DNA of 64,000 nucleotides. Source: an uncultured Oscillospiraceae bacterium. Lineage in GTDB: Bacteria; Bacillota; Clostridia; Oscillospirales; Ruminococcaceae. Positions 16,590-25,017 of the stretch are shown in pieces. Positions within the stretch are counted from its first letter, which is position 1; each line of letters starts with the position of its first letter. The notes beneath the pieces are model-generated. The model did no database searches, was not told where the DNA came from, and saw nothing but the letters and a program-made list of their open reading frames with translations. Made by a program: the position numbers and the translations under genes. Where the stretch lies: assembly GCA_934481355.1 (NCBI GenBank), contig CAKSPH010000004.1:44815-108814 (forward strand), given 5' to 3'.

Positions 16590-17366
16590 ATGAGCTACTA
16601 CTGCGACAAGTATCCCATCGTGGAGAAAAAAACGATCTCCAGGGATACATTCTCTATCACGATATACGCTCCGGAGGCTGCAAAGGCAGCCCACACCGGA
16701 CAGTTTGCAAACATATCTGCGCCGGGGTTCACCCTCAGGCGTCCGATATCCATATGCGAATTCAGCCGCTCAAAGGGAACTATACGCTTTGTATTCGAAG
16801 TCCGCGGCAAGGGCACGGAGGCTATTTCCCGGCTGAACCCCGGCGATAATCTGGACGTGCTGGGTCCCCTCGGCAACGGATTCTCCGTTCCGGACAGCGC
16901 AAGAAGAGTCGTGCTGGTCGGCGGCGGCATCGGAGTCCCCCCCATGCTGGGTCTTGCAAAGAAGCTCGGCAGCAGGAGCACGGCTATCCTTGGCTTCCGG
17001 GATTACAGCAGGATAATCCTCGCCGATGAATTTGAGAAGTACGGCGCAAGCACCGCCATCTGCACGGACGACGGCTCCGTCGGATACAACGGCACGGTTT
17101 CCACTCCCCTTGAGAGCACGCTAAAAAACGTCGGCGCCGACCTCGTGTGCGCGTGCGGTCCTATGCCCATGCTGAACGCTGTGGCTAAGGTCTGCGCGGA
17201 GTACAGCGTTCCCTGCAAGGTATCCATGGAACAGAGAATGGGCTGCGGCGTGGGCGCGTGCGTTGTATGCTCCTGCCTGACTGTAAGGAATGGTCAGGAA
17301 CACTATGCAAGGGTCTGCAAGGACGGTCCCGTATTCGACGCAAAGGAGGTAAAGTTCAATGGCTGA
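16590..17366 (+). CDS. pyrK: Dihydroorotate dehydrogenase B, electron transfer subunit PyrK
   Basis: PyrK carries FAD and a [2Fe-2S] cluster and passes electrons from dihydroorotate oxidation in PyrD to NAD+. The 258-residue protein has an FAD-binding barrel (FTLRRPISICEFS), the NAD-binding start VVLVGGGIGVPPMLGLAKKL, and the ferredoxin-reductase-type cysteine cluster GCGVGACVVCSCL with a fourth Cys in YARVCKDGPVF. It overlaps pyrD by eight bases (ATGGCTGA context), typical of the two subunits of the heterotetramer. Start: ATG at 16590, immediately after the preceding stop. Confidence 0.95.
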   Translation: MSYYCDKYPIVEKKTISRDTFSITIYAPEAAKAAHTGQFANISAPGFTLRRPISICEFSRSKGTIRFVFEVRGKGTEAISRLNPGDNLDVLGPLGNGFSVPDSARRVVLVGGGIGVPPMLGLAKKLGSRSTAILGFRDYSRIILADEFEKYGASTAICTDDGSVGYNGTVSTPLESTLKNVGADLVCACGPMPMLNAVAKVCAEYSVPCKVSMEQRMGCGVGACVVCSCLTVRNGQEHYARVCKDGPVFDAKEVKFNG

Positions 17367-18270
17367 TCTGAGCGTAAAAATCGCCGGCGTGGAGTTCCCG
17401 AATCCCGTTATCGCGGCTTCCGGCACCTACGGCAACGGCGAATGCTTCACCGACCTTTATCCCCTGTCCCGTCTCGGCGGCGTTTCCTGCAAGGGAATGA
17501 CCATCGAACCGAAAATGGGCAATATTCCCCCGAGAATTGCGGAAACTCCGTCCGGTATACTTAACTCCGTAGGACTCCAGAACATCGGCGTTCACGGCTT
17601 CATCGAGTACTACCTCCCGACCCTCAAGGAAGAGGGCAACGTTATCATCGCGAACGTTGCCGGCGCTGTCATCGACGACTACATCGCCGCCGCAGAGGCT
17701 CTCGACTGCACCAGCGTGGACATGATAGAGCTGAACATCTCCTGTCCGAACGTAAAGGCGGGCGGCGCGACATGGGGCGTGACCTGCGAGGGCGCAGCCT
17801 CCGTAACAAAGGCGGTGAGAGCCGCCACCAGCAAGCCGCTGATAGTTAAGCTCACCCCGAACGTCACCAACATCACCGAGATCGCAAAGGCGGTCGAAGC
17901 GGAGGGCGCGGACAGCATTTCCCTCATCAACACGCTTCTCGGCATGAGAATAGATATCAGGAACCATCGTCCTATACTACACAACAACGTGGGCGGACTT
18001 TCCGGCCCGGCGATATTCCCGGTTGCAGTACGCATGGTATGGCAGTGCTACAACGCCGTAAAGATCCCGATAATCGGCATGGGCGGTATTTCCACATGGG
18101 AGGACGCCGTTGAAATGATGCTCGCCGGTGCGACAGCTATCCAGATGGGCACCGCGATATTCACCGACCCGTGGTCCCCGATAAGGGTCATCGAGGGTCT
18201 GAACGACTATATGGACAAGAACGGCATCAGGGATCTTTCCGAGCTGACAGGTCAGGTAAAGCCCTGGTAA
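17359..18270 (+). CDS. pyrD: Dihydroorotate dehydrogenase B, catalytic subunit PyrD
   Basis: FMN enzyme oxidising dihydroorotate to orotate, the fourth step of UMP synthesis. It has 303 residues. Diagnostic pieces are NPVIAASGTYGNGECF, CKGMTIEPKMGN, IELNISCPNVKAGG (with the active-site region of class 1B), LIVKLTPNVTNI, GGLSGPAIFPVAVRM, and GMGGISTWEDAVEMMLAGA (FMN phosphate binding). It pairs with the overlapping pyrK gene. Its position between mreB and mreC is unusual. No PyrR element was found in front of pyrK-pyrD, so control may differ from that of pyrR-pyrC. Confidence 0.97.
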   Translation: MADLSVKIAGVEFPNPVIAASGTYGNGECFTDLYPLSRLGGVSCKGMTIEPKMGNIPPRIAETPSGILNSVGLQNIGVHGFIEYYLPTLKEEGNVIIANVAGAVIDDYIAAAEALDCTSVDMIELNISCPNVKAGGATWGVTCEGAASVTKAVRAATSKPLIVKLTPNVTNITEIAKAVEAEGADSISLINTLLGMRIDIRNHRPILHNNVGGLSGPAIFPVAVRMVWQCYNAVKIPIIGMGGISTWEDAVEMMLAGATAIQMGTAIFTDPWSPIRVIEGLNDYMDKNGIRDLSELTGQVKPW

Positions 18271-18298
18271 TTTCCGGTATCCTTAAAGCGGAGCATTT

Positions 18299-19165
18299 AT
18301 GAAAGAGTTTTTTCACAGCGTAAAATTCAAAATACTTATCTGCATAGCTGCTCTGCTTCTCGGGCTGATGGCTTACGTTGCAGTCGCGGCGGGAACGCAG
18401 ACGCTCCCGGAGCAGATGATCAACACCGTGACCTATCCGTTCGTTACGGCGGCGAACGCCATCTCCAACAGCGTGAACGGCTTCATCGACAAGCTGGTGA
18501 ACGCAGACACCTATAAGTCCCAGAACGACGAGCTGCGCGAGCTTGTCACCGAGATGTATGAACGCTCCGCAGACTATGAGGAGCTCCAGAAGGAAAACGA
18601 GCAGCTCCGGGAAATGCTTGGACTAAGTCAGAAGCACAAGGACTTCAAGTTCTCAGAGCCGTGCAGCATTATCGCCAGAAACGCAAACGACATCTACGGC
18701 GGATTCACGATAAATCAGGGCAGCAGCTCCGGAATATCGCTCAACGACCCGGTAATAACCTCGGTAGGTCTTATCGGCAGAGTCACTGAGATAGCCCCGA
18801 ATTACGCAAGGGTGTCCACGATACTTTCCCCGCAGGTGAACGTCGGAGTTTACACCATGCGCACCAAGACCACCGGCGTGCTTGAAAACGACATCATCAC
18901 CGCCGGAGACAAGCTGTGCCTTATGAGCAATATCCTGAAGGACGCTGATATCGAGCCGGGAGACGTTATCGTGACCTCCGGTCAGAGCGGTCTTTTCCCG
19001 GAGGGAATAATAGTCGGCACCGTAAAGGATGTCTACAACGACCCGAACGGACTTTCAAAGCACGCCATTATCGAGCCCGCCGAGGACAGCTTCAATATAA
19101 CCTCCGTATACGCCGTGACGGATTTCGACGGCAAGGGTCTTTCATTCGACGACATAGAATACTGA
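18299..19165 (+). CDS. mreC: Rod shape-determining protein MreC
   Basis: MreC is a bitopic protein that links MreB to wall synthases outside the membrane. The 288-residue product has one N-terminal membrane segment (about residues 11-32), a coiled coil (about 65-110, with ELVTEMYERSADYEELQKEN), and the beta-barrel core including SGISLNDPVITSVGLIGRVTEI and GDVIVTSGQSGLFPEGIIVG, which is the family signature. It lies 28 bases after pyrD in the same run. Confidence 0.95.
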   Translation: MKEFFHSVKFKILICIAALLLGLMAYVAVAAGTQTLPEQMINTVTYPFVTAANAISNSVNGFIDKLVNADTYKSQNDELRELVTEMYERSADYEELQKENEQLREMLGLSQKHKDFKFSEPCSIIARNANDIYGGFTINQGSSSGISLNDPVITSVGLIGRVTEIAPNYARVSTILSPQVNVGVYTMRTKTTGVLENDIITAGDKLCLMSNILKDADIEPGDVIVTSGQSGLFPEGIIVGTVKDVYNDPNGLSKHAIIEPAEDSFNITSVYAVTDFDGKGLSFDDIEY

Positions 19166-19249
19166 TAACGGTACGGCATTTGCTGTGCCGTTTATCAAAA
19201 GGCAACCTGGCGGGGCGGCTTCAGGGTTTCCCCGAATTTGAGGAACAAA

Positions 19250-19852
19250 ATGGTTAAAAGGATATCAAGAAAGCAGCGGAGCCGCCGGGCGATGTTCCGG
19301 TGCTTCATGCGGTGGTTCTGCTATTCGGCAGTGCTGCTCGTCTTTTATCTGTGGGAGGTCGCACCGCTGATACGCGGGTGGTGTCCTCTGCTGATAATCC
19401 CGCTGGCGACCTCCGCTGCAATGTTCGAGGGAGAGCTCGCAGCCGGCGTTTTCGGGGTATTCTGCGGGTTCATGCTTGATGTTGCAAGCGGAACGCTTCC
19501 CGGATTCTCCTCGCTGCTTCTGCTGATATGCTGTCCGATGATTTCCCTGCTGGGACAGTTTGTACTGCGCTCAAACTGGTTCAGCCATGCAGTGATGAAC
19601 CTTATCACCGTGGTGTTCATGGCGGGTATGGATTTCCTTATACTGCACTGGGTATGGGAACGCGAAAGCTCCGGCATATCATTCGTGAGGACGCTGCTCC
19701 CGGCATATTCATGGGCGATAGTGTTCTCGATACCGATATATTTCCTTGTGCGGTTCATCTCCGGAAAGTTCCGGCCCAAGGAAGAGCGCCGTCTTGAAGA
19801 GGCCGCAGCCGACAGCGCCACGGAAGAGGAAATCACAAAAGGCGAAAAGTGA
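19250..19852 (+). CDS. mreD: Rod shape-determining protein MreD
   Basis: A small polytopic partner of MreC (200 residues). After a very basic N-terminus (MVKRISRKQRSRRAMFRC) come about five hydrophobic helices, with the MreD-like EGELAAGVFGVFCGFMLDVA and SLLLLICCPMISLLGQFVL. A charged C-terminal tail follows. The ATG at 19250 has GAGGA five bases ahead; the frame can be extended only to a TTG at 19238. Gene order mreC-mreD-PBP supports the call, since MreD sequences are otherwise weakly conserved. Confidence 0.85.
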   Translation: MVKRISRKQRSRRAMFRCFMRWFCYSAVLLVFYLWEVAPLIRGWCPLLIIPLATSAAMFEGELAAGVFGVFCGFMLDVASGTLPGFSSLLLLICCPMISLLGQFVLRSNWFSHAVMNLITVVFMAGMDFLILHWVWERESSGISFVRTLLPAYSWAIVFSIPIYFLVRFISGKFRPKEERRLEEAAADSATEEEITKGEK

Positions 19853-19877
19853 CCTGGCAAATCAGATTGGTGATACA

Positions 19878-21968
19878 ATGTCAAAGTTTTCTAATGTAGT
19901 ACGCTCCGCAGTTCTTGCTGCGATAGTCATAATCGCCGCATTCCTGTGCGGTCTGAAGCTGCTTGAAATACAGATAGCTGACGGCGGGAAATACCTCGCC
20001 ATGACTAAAAGCACACATACAGTAACGCAGGATATCGAGGCCGCGCGCGGCAAAATAGCCGACAGCACGGGAAAAATCCTGAACACGAACGAACTGGATT
20101 GCAGCGTTGCCCTCCAGAAATCCTCGCTTGAAGCCGGCACGGAAAACCAGATCATCTACCGTATCCTGACCGTACTGCTGGAAAAGGGCGAGGAATGGAA
20201 CGAATCCCTGCCCATAACAAAGACCCAGCCATATCAGTTCGAAAAGGACCGGGAAAACGCGGTGGATTCGCTGAAGTCCCGAATGAACCTCGGCGTGTAC
20301 GCGACTGTGGACAACTGCATGAACGCCCTGTACGAAAACTACAAGATCTCCGACAAGTACAGCGAGCCCATGCGCCGCTATATCGCCGGAGTACGCTATG
20401 AAATGGAACTCAAGGGCTTCAACTACCAGAACAAATACGTTGTCGCCTCCGGAATTTCCAGCGATACCGTGCTTGAGCTCAAGGAGCTTTCCAACCTCAT
20501 GCCCGGAATGGAGATATCCGAGGGCTGGAACCGCGTCTACCTTGACGGCGCCACCGCTCCGCATATACGCGGTACAGTAGGCGCTATCTCCGCTGAGAAG
20601 TACGCCGAGCTGAAAAGCGCCGGCTACAAGGTGGACGACATAATCGGCACTTCCGGTATAGAGCTTGCATTTGAGGACGTGCTCCGGGGCGAGCGGGGCA
20701 CCCGCCAAATCACCCGTAACTCCGACGGTGTGAAGATCTCCGATGAGATAATTCAGGAGCCGCAGGCGGGAAACTCCGTAATGCTGACGATAGACTCCAA
20801 GTTCCAGAACATGGTGGAGCAGATAGTGCAGTACCACATGGACTTCCTGCACTCGCCGTACTACACCACGGCAATGGACGAAAAGCACCGCGGCACCGAG
20901 ACAGAGGTGGGCTCCGCGGTCGTGCTGGACGTCAGGGACGGCTCCGTGCTCGCAATGGTGACTCTGCCGAGCTACGACATAAACGACCTCGTTGAGAACT
21001 ACGGAAAGGTGCTCAACGCCAAGAACTCCCCGCTGCTCAACCGCGCGATAAACGGCGAATACCGCCCGGGGTCCACGTTCAAGACGATAACCGCCACAGC
21101 CGGACTTGCCGAGGGAGTCATCACCCCGACGTCCACCATCACCTGCAATCAGGTGTACACCTATTACGCGCCGAGCTTCACGCCGAAATGCACCGGCTTC
21201 CACGGCGCAATAACGGTGCAGTACGGTCTGAAGCACTCCTGCAATGTATTCTTCTATGAGACCGCGCGCCGCATGGGGATAGAAGCCCTCGCAGACTGGG
21301 CGGCGAAATTCGGCGTGGGGACCGACCTCGGCTTTGAGATACCCATGTCCACCGGCAGAATGACCTCGCCGGAGCTGTTCGACAGGCTCGGGCTTGAATG
21401 GAACGCCAGCGATACCATTCAGGCGGGAATCGGTCAGTCGGAAACGCTGCTCACGCCGCTCCATCTCGCAACGCAGGCAATGACTATCGCGAACAAGGGC
21501 GTACGCTACCGTCCGCACGTGGTAAAGGCGATATACAACTACGACTACACCAGGCTCATCAAGGAAACAAAGCCCGAGGTTGCCGAGGATTTCTCCGAAG
21601 GCATGGAGGATATCTTCAACGAGGTCAAGGAGGGTATGCGCAAGGTAAGCGAAAACGCGAACTTCCTGATGGAGGGCGGCTGGTACAACATCTACGACTT
21701 CAAGGGCATAGGCAAGGAGAACGTCTGCACCAAGACGGGCACCCCGGAGGTCATTGCGATGACGAAGTTCAACTCCACGATAGTGGGCTTCTACCCCGCC
21801 GACAACCCCGAGATCGCATTCGGCGTATGTATGGAGAACAGCGAGTTCAGCCGTCACATCGCCTGCAACATCATCTCGGCGTATATCACCGGAGAGTTCA
21901 ACCCCGTTTACGACGAGGACGGAAACGCAGTTTACCCACTCGGCGAAAAGCGAAAAACATCTGAATAA
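19878..21968 (+). CDS. Class B penicillin-binding protein (PBP2 type, elongasome transpeptidase)
   Basis: DD-transpeptidase cross-linking peptidoglycan during elongation. It has 696 residues: one N-terminal membrane anchor (about 10-30), a pedestal domain, then the transpeptidase domain with SxxK in PGSTFKTITA, SxN in LKHSCNVFFYE and KTG in CTKTGTPEV, the three catalytic motifs in correct order. The ATG at 19878 has no strong ribosome site, so coupling with mreD 25 bases upstream is likely. The position after mreCD fits mrdA/pbpA. The partner rodA is not in the window. A 16-bp terminator stem follows. Confidence 0.95.
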   Translation: MSKFSNVVRSAVLAAIVIIAAFLCGLKLLEIQIADGGKYLAMTKSTHTVTQDIEAARGKIADSTGKILNTNELDCSVALQKSSLEAGTENQIIYRILTVLLEKGEEWNESLPITKTQPYQFEKDRENAVDSLKSRMNLGVYATVDNCMNALYENYKISDKYSEPMRRYIAGVRYEMELKGFNYQNKYVVASGISSDTVLELKELSNLMPGMEISEGWNRVYLDGATAPHIRGTVGAISAEKYAELKSAGYKVDDIIGTSGIELAFEDVLRGERGTRQITRNSDGVKISDEIIQEPQAGNSVMLTIDSKFQNMVEQIVQYHMDFLHSPYYTTAMDEKHRGTETEVGSAVVLDVRDGSVLAMVTLPSYDINDLVENYGKVLNAKNSPLLNRAINGEYRPGSTFKTITATAGLAEGVITPTSTITCNQVYTYYAPSFTPKCTGFHGAITVQYGLKHSCNVFFYETARRMGIEALADWAAKFGVGTDLGFEIPMSTGRMTSPELFDRLGLEWNASDTIQAGIGQSETLLTPLHLATQAMTIANKGVRYRPHVVKAIYNYDYTRLIKETKPEVAEDFSEGMEDIFNEVKEGMRKVSENANFLMEGGWYNIYDFKGIGKENVCTKTGTPEVIAMTKFNSTIVGFYPADNPEIAFGVCMENSEFSRHIACNIISAYITGEFNPVYDEDGNAVYPLGEKRKTSE

Positions 21969-21972
21969 CCGC

Positions 21973-22008
21973 AAGAGCGCCGCATTTCCTGAGAAATGCG
22001 GCGCTCTT
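21973..22008. terminator. Strong terminator after the mre/pyr/PBP run
   Basis: Perfect 16-bp stem (AAGAGCGCCGCATTTC with GAAATGCGGCGCTCTT) with a short loop. It may serve both strands. Confidence 0.9.
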
Positions 22009-22043
22009 CTGTACAGCGGCTCCCGACAGCCGCAGCACAAGCT

Positions 22044-22187
22044 TCACAGCATACTGCCGTAGAAGCGGTTTATTGAGGAGGTCAATGCAAAGACATAAAG
22101 AGGTAATCCTGCTTCGCCGCGTCTGTCAGCGGCAAGTGCGTCCGGCGTCAGGGATTCTTCATCCCTGAATATCCGCTCGTCAGGCAT
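22044..22187 (-). CDS. Small hypothetical protein downstream of the DUF1540 gene
   Basis: A possible 47-residue protein, MPDERIFRDEESLTPDAL at the start and ITSSINRFYGSML-like at the end, with no recognised family. It begins one base after the stop of the DUF1540 gene, so translation could be coupled. It lacks a clear ribosome site of its own. The acidic, regular composition and codon use resemble neighbouring genes, and it ends just before the strong terminator at 21973-22008. A chance open frame cannot be excluded. Confidence 0.4.
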   Translation of the reverse strand: MPDERIFRDEESLTPDALAADRRGEAGLPLYVFALTSSINRFYGSML

Positions 22188-22188
22188 T

Positions 22189-22362
22189 TCAGCCCTGCTT
22201 CATCTTGAAAGAGAGGCAGTCTGTGCACTGACATACGGTGGGGTTAGCCTCGTGCGTGCCGACTTCGATCTTGTCGAGGGAGCAATAGTCCTCGCAGCAG
22301 CAGTGGTGCTCACAGTTCTTGATAGTACAGCCGATGTGCTTGTTTGCAAATTCAGTTCCCAT
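22189..22362 (-). CDS. DUF1540 small cysteine-rich protein
   Basis: A 57-residue protein: MGTEFANKHIGCTIKNC at the start, then HHCCCEDYCSLDKIEVG and TVCQCTDCLSF. The Cys-rich core and the late C-x-C-x2-C with TDCLSF fit DUF1540, small metal-binding-like proteins widespread in Clostridia and Bacilli with no established function. AAAGGAAG lies about nine bases before the ATG at 22362. It stands between convergent transcription from the PBP run and the AGCS symporter gene. Confidence 0.85.
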   Translation of the reverse strand: MGTEFANKHIGCTIKNCEHHCCCEDYCSLDKIEVGTHEANPTVCQCTDCLSFKMKQG

Positions 22363-22456
22363 TTTTATTCTTCCTTTCAGACATTACAAATAGTAGCTGC
22401 GGCGTTGATTTCTCTTTGCCGCAGATTTATTATGCTCGTTACCGCGCGGTATATTC

Positions 22457-24169
22457 CTATGGAATTTTTTGCATTTTTTTAAGGCTCCGCTCCTGCCTCT
22501 GCTGTATATCCGGATAGGCGGAGAGCTCCGGCTTTATATCGCGGTGCCGGAGATTCCGGGCGCAGTAGTTCCGCGTGAGCCGCATGACCGTTCCGGAAAG
22601 CGCCAGCAGCACCGGGAGATTGACCGCCGCCATTAATCCGTTGAACATATCCGCAAGCCCCCATGCCGCCGATATATCCACGAACGCCCCCAGAACGGAG
22701 CACAGAATGAACATCACCCTGAACGGCACAGCCGCACGGCTCCCGAAAAGATACACCGCCGCCTGAGCCCCGAAAATGCTCCGCCCGGTGATGGTGGAGA
22801 AAGCGAAAAGAGCCATCGCCGCCGATAGAACTTTCCCCGCCGCGCCGCCGAACACCGTGCCGAATGCAAGCGTCACAAGCTCCGTCCCGGTGACTTCCTC
22901 AAGGATAATGCCGCATATCAGCGGATTGCCGTGACTGTCGTAAAGCGGCGCTCCGGCATCATCGGCCGCCTGTATCCCGGTGAGCTTCATCACGTTGGAA
23001 CAGGTCAAGCCGCCGTTCCCTACCCGTGCCGTGAAACTCTGTCCGCAAGCCGTACGGAAGCTGCGCAGCTCCCCGTTTCCGGAAGTCAGCAGGTCGGTTC
23101 CGCCGCAGATAAGCCCGCTTTCCTCAGTCAGCCGGAAATACTGCGGCTGTAAGCTTACGTTGTTGAATACCTCCTGCATATCCGCCGCCCGGCAGGGACT
23201 TGAAAGAAGCGTCAGCGCGGTCATGGAGCACATCACAATGGTGTTGAATCCCACCTCCAGCATACTCCACATCCCGTGCACGCACGGCTCCGGGATATCC
23301 GCTCCGGCGTGCGCCGCCACAGAGGAGCCTAGCCCGGCTTCGTTCGAGAAAACTCCCCGCCGCACGCCCATGGAAACAGCCTGCTTCACAAGATATCCGC
23401 TGACCCCTCCGGCGGCGGCCTCCGGTGAGAACGCTCCGCGCATTATCACGCTGAAAAGCTCCGGCAGCCGCCGGACGTTAGCCGCGAGGATAAGCACGGA
23501 TCCCGCGATGTAAAGCCCGGACATCACCGGAACCACCCTTGACGTGAAGCTTCCAAGCCGCTTCACACCTCCGAAAATCACAGCTGAAGCCGCCCCGGCA
23601 AGCACTATTCCCGTGACTGCCTCCGGCACGCCGAACCCGGATCTCAGCGCTGAAGCCGCCGAATTCATCTGCACGAGGCTGCCCATTCCGAATGCCGAGA
23701 GCACGCACGCCCCCGCGTAGACCGCCGCAAGCGGCCTTGCAAGGAACGAACAGCGGGTTTTCTCCAGACCGCCGCGGATATAGTACATTGCTCCGCCGCG
23801 CCAGCCCTCCCGGGAGGATCGTCGGTAATACGCTCCGAGGGTGTTCTCCGCGAATCCTGTCATCATTCCGAGCAGCGCCGAGAGCCACATCCAGAACACC
23901 GCCCCTGCTCCGCCTATGGTCAGCGCCGTGGAAACTCCGGTTATGCTCCCGGTGCCGAGAGTACCGGCAAGCGCCGAAAACATCGCCTGTACCGGGGATA
24001 TCCCGTCGCCGCTCCCCTGCCGTGAAAAAATGGTTTTTTTCAGGCAGTGCCCCGCCCTGCGGAGCTGAAAGAAGCCGGTCCTCACTGAAAAATACGCGCC
24101 CGCCGCCAGCATAAGCGCCAGCATTGGGACGCCCCAGAGTATTCCGTTTATTCCTCCGACGATTCCCAT
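22457..24169 (-). CDS. AGCS family sodium:amino acid (alanine/glycine) symporter
   Basis: Polytopic inner-membrane transporter, 570 residues. Family motifs: FFQLRRAGHCLKKTIF, GDGISPVQAMFSALAGTLGTGSI split over a hinge, the AENTLGAYYR segment, MGVRRGVFSNEAGLGS (the AGCS signature) and LFAFSTITGRS. Members are usually 440-500 residues. The excess here comes mainly from about 80 extra residues between TALTLLSS and EEVTGTELV, predicted to lie in a loop and rich in Cys, Gly and Thr. The substrate is probably alanine or glycine with Na+. No neighbour suggests a specific role. Confidence 0.9.
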   Translation of the reverse strand: MGIVGGINGILWGVPMLALMLAAGAYFSVRTGFFQLRRAGHCLKKTIFSRQGSGDGISPVQAMFSALAGTLGTGSITGVSTALTIGGAGAVFWMWLSALLGMMTGFAENTLGAYYRRSSREGWRGGAMYYIRGGLEKTRCSFLARPLAAVYAGACVLSAFGMGSLVQMNSAASALRSGFGVPEAVTGIVLAGAASAVIFGGVKRLGSFTSRVVPVMSGLYIAGSVLILAANVRRLPELFSVIMRGAFSPEAAAGGVSGYLVKQAVSMGVRRGVFSNEAGLGSSVAAHAGADIPEPCVHGMWSMLEVGFNTIVMCSMTALTLLSSPCRAADMQEVFNNVSLQPQYFRLTEESGLICGGTDLLTSGNGELRSFRTACGQSFTARVGNGGLTCSNVMKLTGIQAADDAGAPLYDSHGNPLICGIILEEVTGTELVTLAFGTVFGGAAGKVLSAAMALFAFSTITGRSIFGAQAAVYLFGSRAAVPFRVMFILCSVLGAFVDISAAWGLADMFNGLMAAVNLPVLLALSGTVMRLTRNYCARNLRHRDIKPELSAYPDIQQRQERSLKKMQKIP

Positions 24170-24311
24170 TTGTACCCCTCAAAAACAACAATTTTCCACC
24201 ACAGCGGGTTTCTTAACAAGTTTTTTACGCTTGCGTATTCCATTTTTTCTTAAAAAGTGGTAAAATATAAATGATAATATCTTTAACTGAGCAAGACCCC
24301 GGAGGTAATTT

Positions 24312-25016
24312 ATGGAGTTTCACTACAAAATACTAGTTGTAGAAGACGACGACAGCTTGCGCTGCTTTATAAACGGAATGCTGGAAAAAAACGGCTACGA
24401 TGTGATAAACGCCGAAACAGGCAGCGACGCCGAGATACTCGCAAGCTCCCACTGCCCCGATCTGATTTTGCTCGATCTGGGACTTCCTGACAAGGACGGC
24501 ATGGAGGTGCTCAGCAATATCCGCAAATGGTCGGCGTCTCCAATAATCGTAGTGTCCTCACGCCAGAGTGAAGGAAGCAAGGTAGCCGCCCTTGAGGACG
24601 GAGCGGACGACTACATAGAAAAACCGTTCGGTCAGAATGAACTGATGGCAAGGGTGCGGGTAGCCCTCCGGCACGTCCGCAGCAGCGGAACGAACCGTTC
24701 GATAGCATTCAACGGCAGGTACACCGTCGGAAATCTTGTGATAGACTACGACAAGTTCAAGGTCTATATAAACGGAAAAGACGCCGAGCTCACCCAGAAC
24801 GAATACAAACTTGTGGCACTGCTCGGGCAGTACGCCGGGCGGGTTCTCCCCTACGACTTCATAATCCAGAAGATGTGGGGACCGAACGTCAGGGGCGATA
24901 ACCAGATACTCCGCGTGAACATGACGAATATACGCCGTAAAATAGAAAAGGACCCATCCCATCCGCGGTACATATTCACAGAAACGGGAATAGGCTACCG
25001 CATGGCGGAAAAATAA
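24312..25016 (+). CDS. OmpR/PhoB-family response regulator (KdpE-like), orphan
   Basis: A 234-residue DNA-binding response regulator. The receiver domain (about 6-118) has the acidic pair VVEDDD, phospho-acceptor Asp in LILLDLGLPDKDG, Thr/Ser switch in IIVVSSRQ and Lys in DDYIEKPFG. The C-terminal winged helix (about 135-232) has LTQNEYKLVALLGQYAGRV and HPRYIFTETGIGYRM. It resembles KdpE most closely, but no histidine kinase and no kdp genes are nearby. Start: ATG with GGAGGTAATTT upstream. It is convergent with yqfD, only one base separating the two genes. Confidence 0.92.
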   Translation: MEFHYKILVVEDDDSLRCFINGMLEKNGYDVINAETGSDAEILASSHCPDLILLDLGLPDKDGMEVLSNIRKWSASPIIVVSSRQSEGSKVAALEDGADDYIEKPFGQNELMARVRVALRHVRSSGTNRSIAFNGRYTVGNLVIDYDKFKVYINGKDAELTQNEYKLVALLGQYAGRVLPYDFIIQKMWGPNVRGDNQILRVNMTNIRRKIEKDPSHPRYIFTETGIGYRMAEK

Positions 25017-25017
25017 C

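Noticed and set aside
16590..17366. Reading pyrK as a second nfnA (or nfnA at 36480 as pyrK)
   Set aside because: Each overlaps or abuts its own partner (pyrD or nfnB), and the C-terminal sequences differ (GCGVGACVVCSC versus MCGGCRLTVGG with DGPDFDGH), which fixes the assignments.
19881..22040. A 719-residue open frame on the minus strand opposite the PBP gene
   Set aside because: It mirrors the codon positions of a clear PBP2 gene with catalytic motifs, has no ribosome site and no family resemblance. It is an antisense shadow caused by biased codon use.
22084..22167. A 27-residue plus-strand frame with a GGAGG site after the PBP terminator
   Set aside because: It lies opposite the 47-residue minus frame, has no promoter and no recognisable composition; treated as chance.
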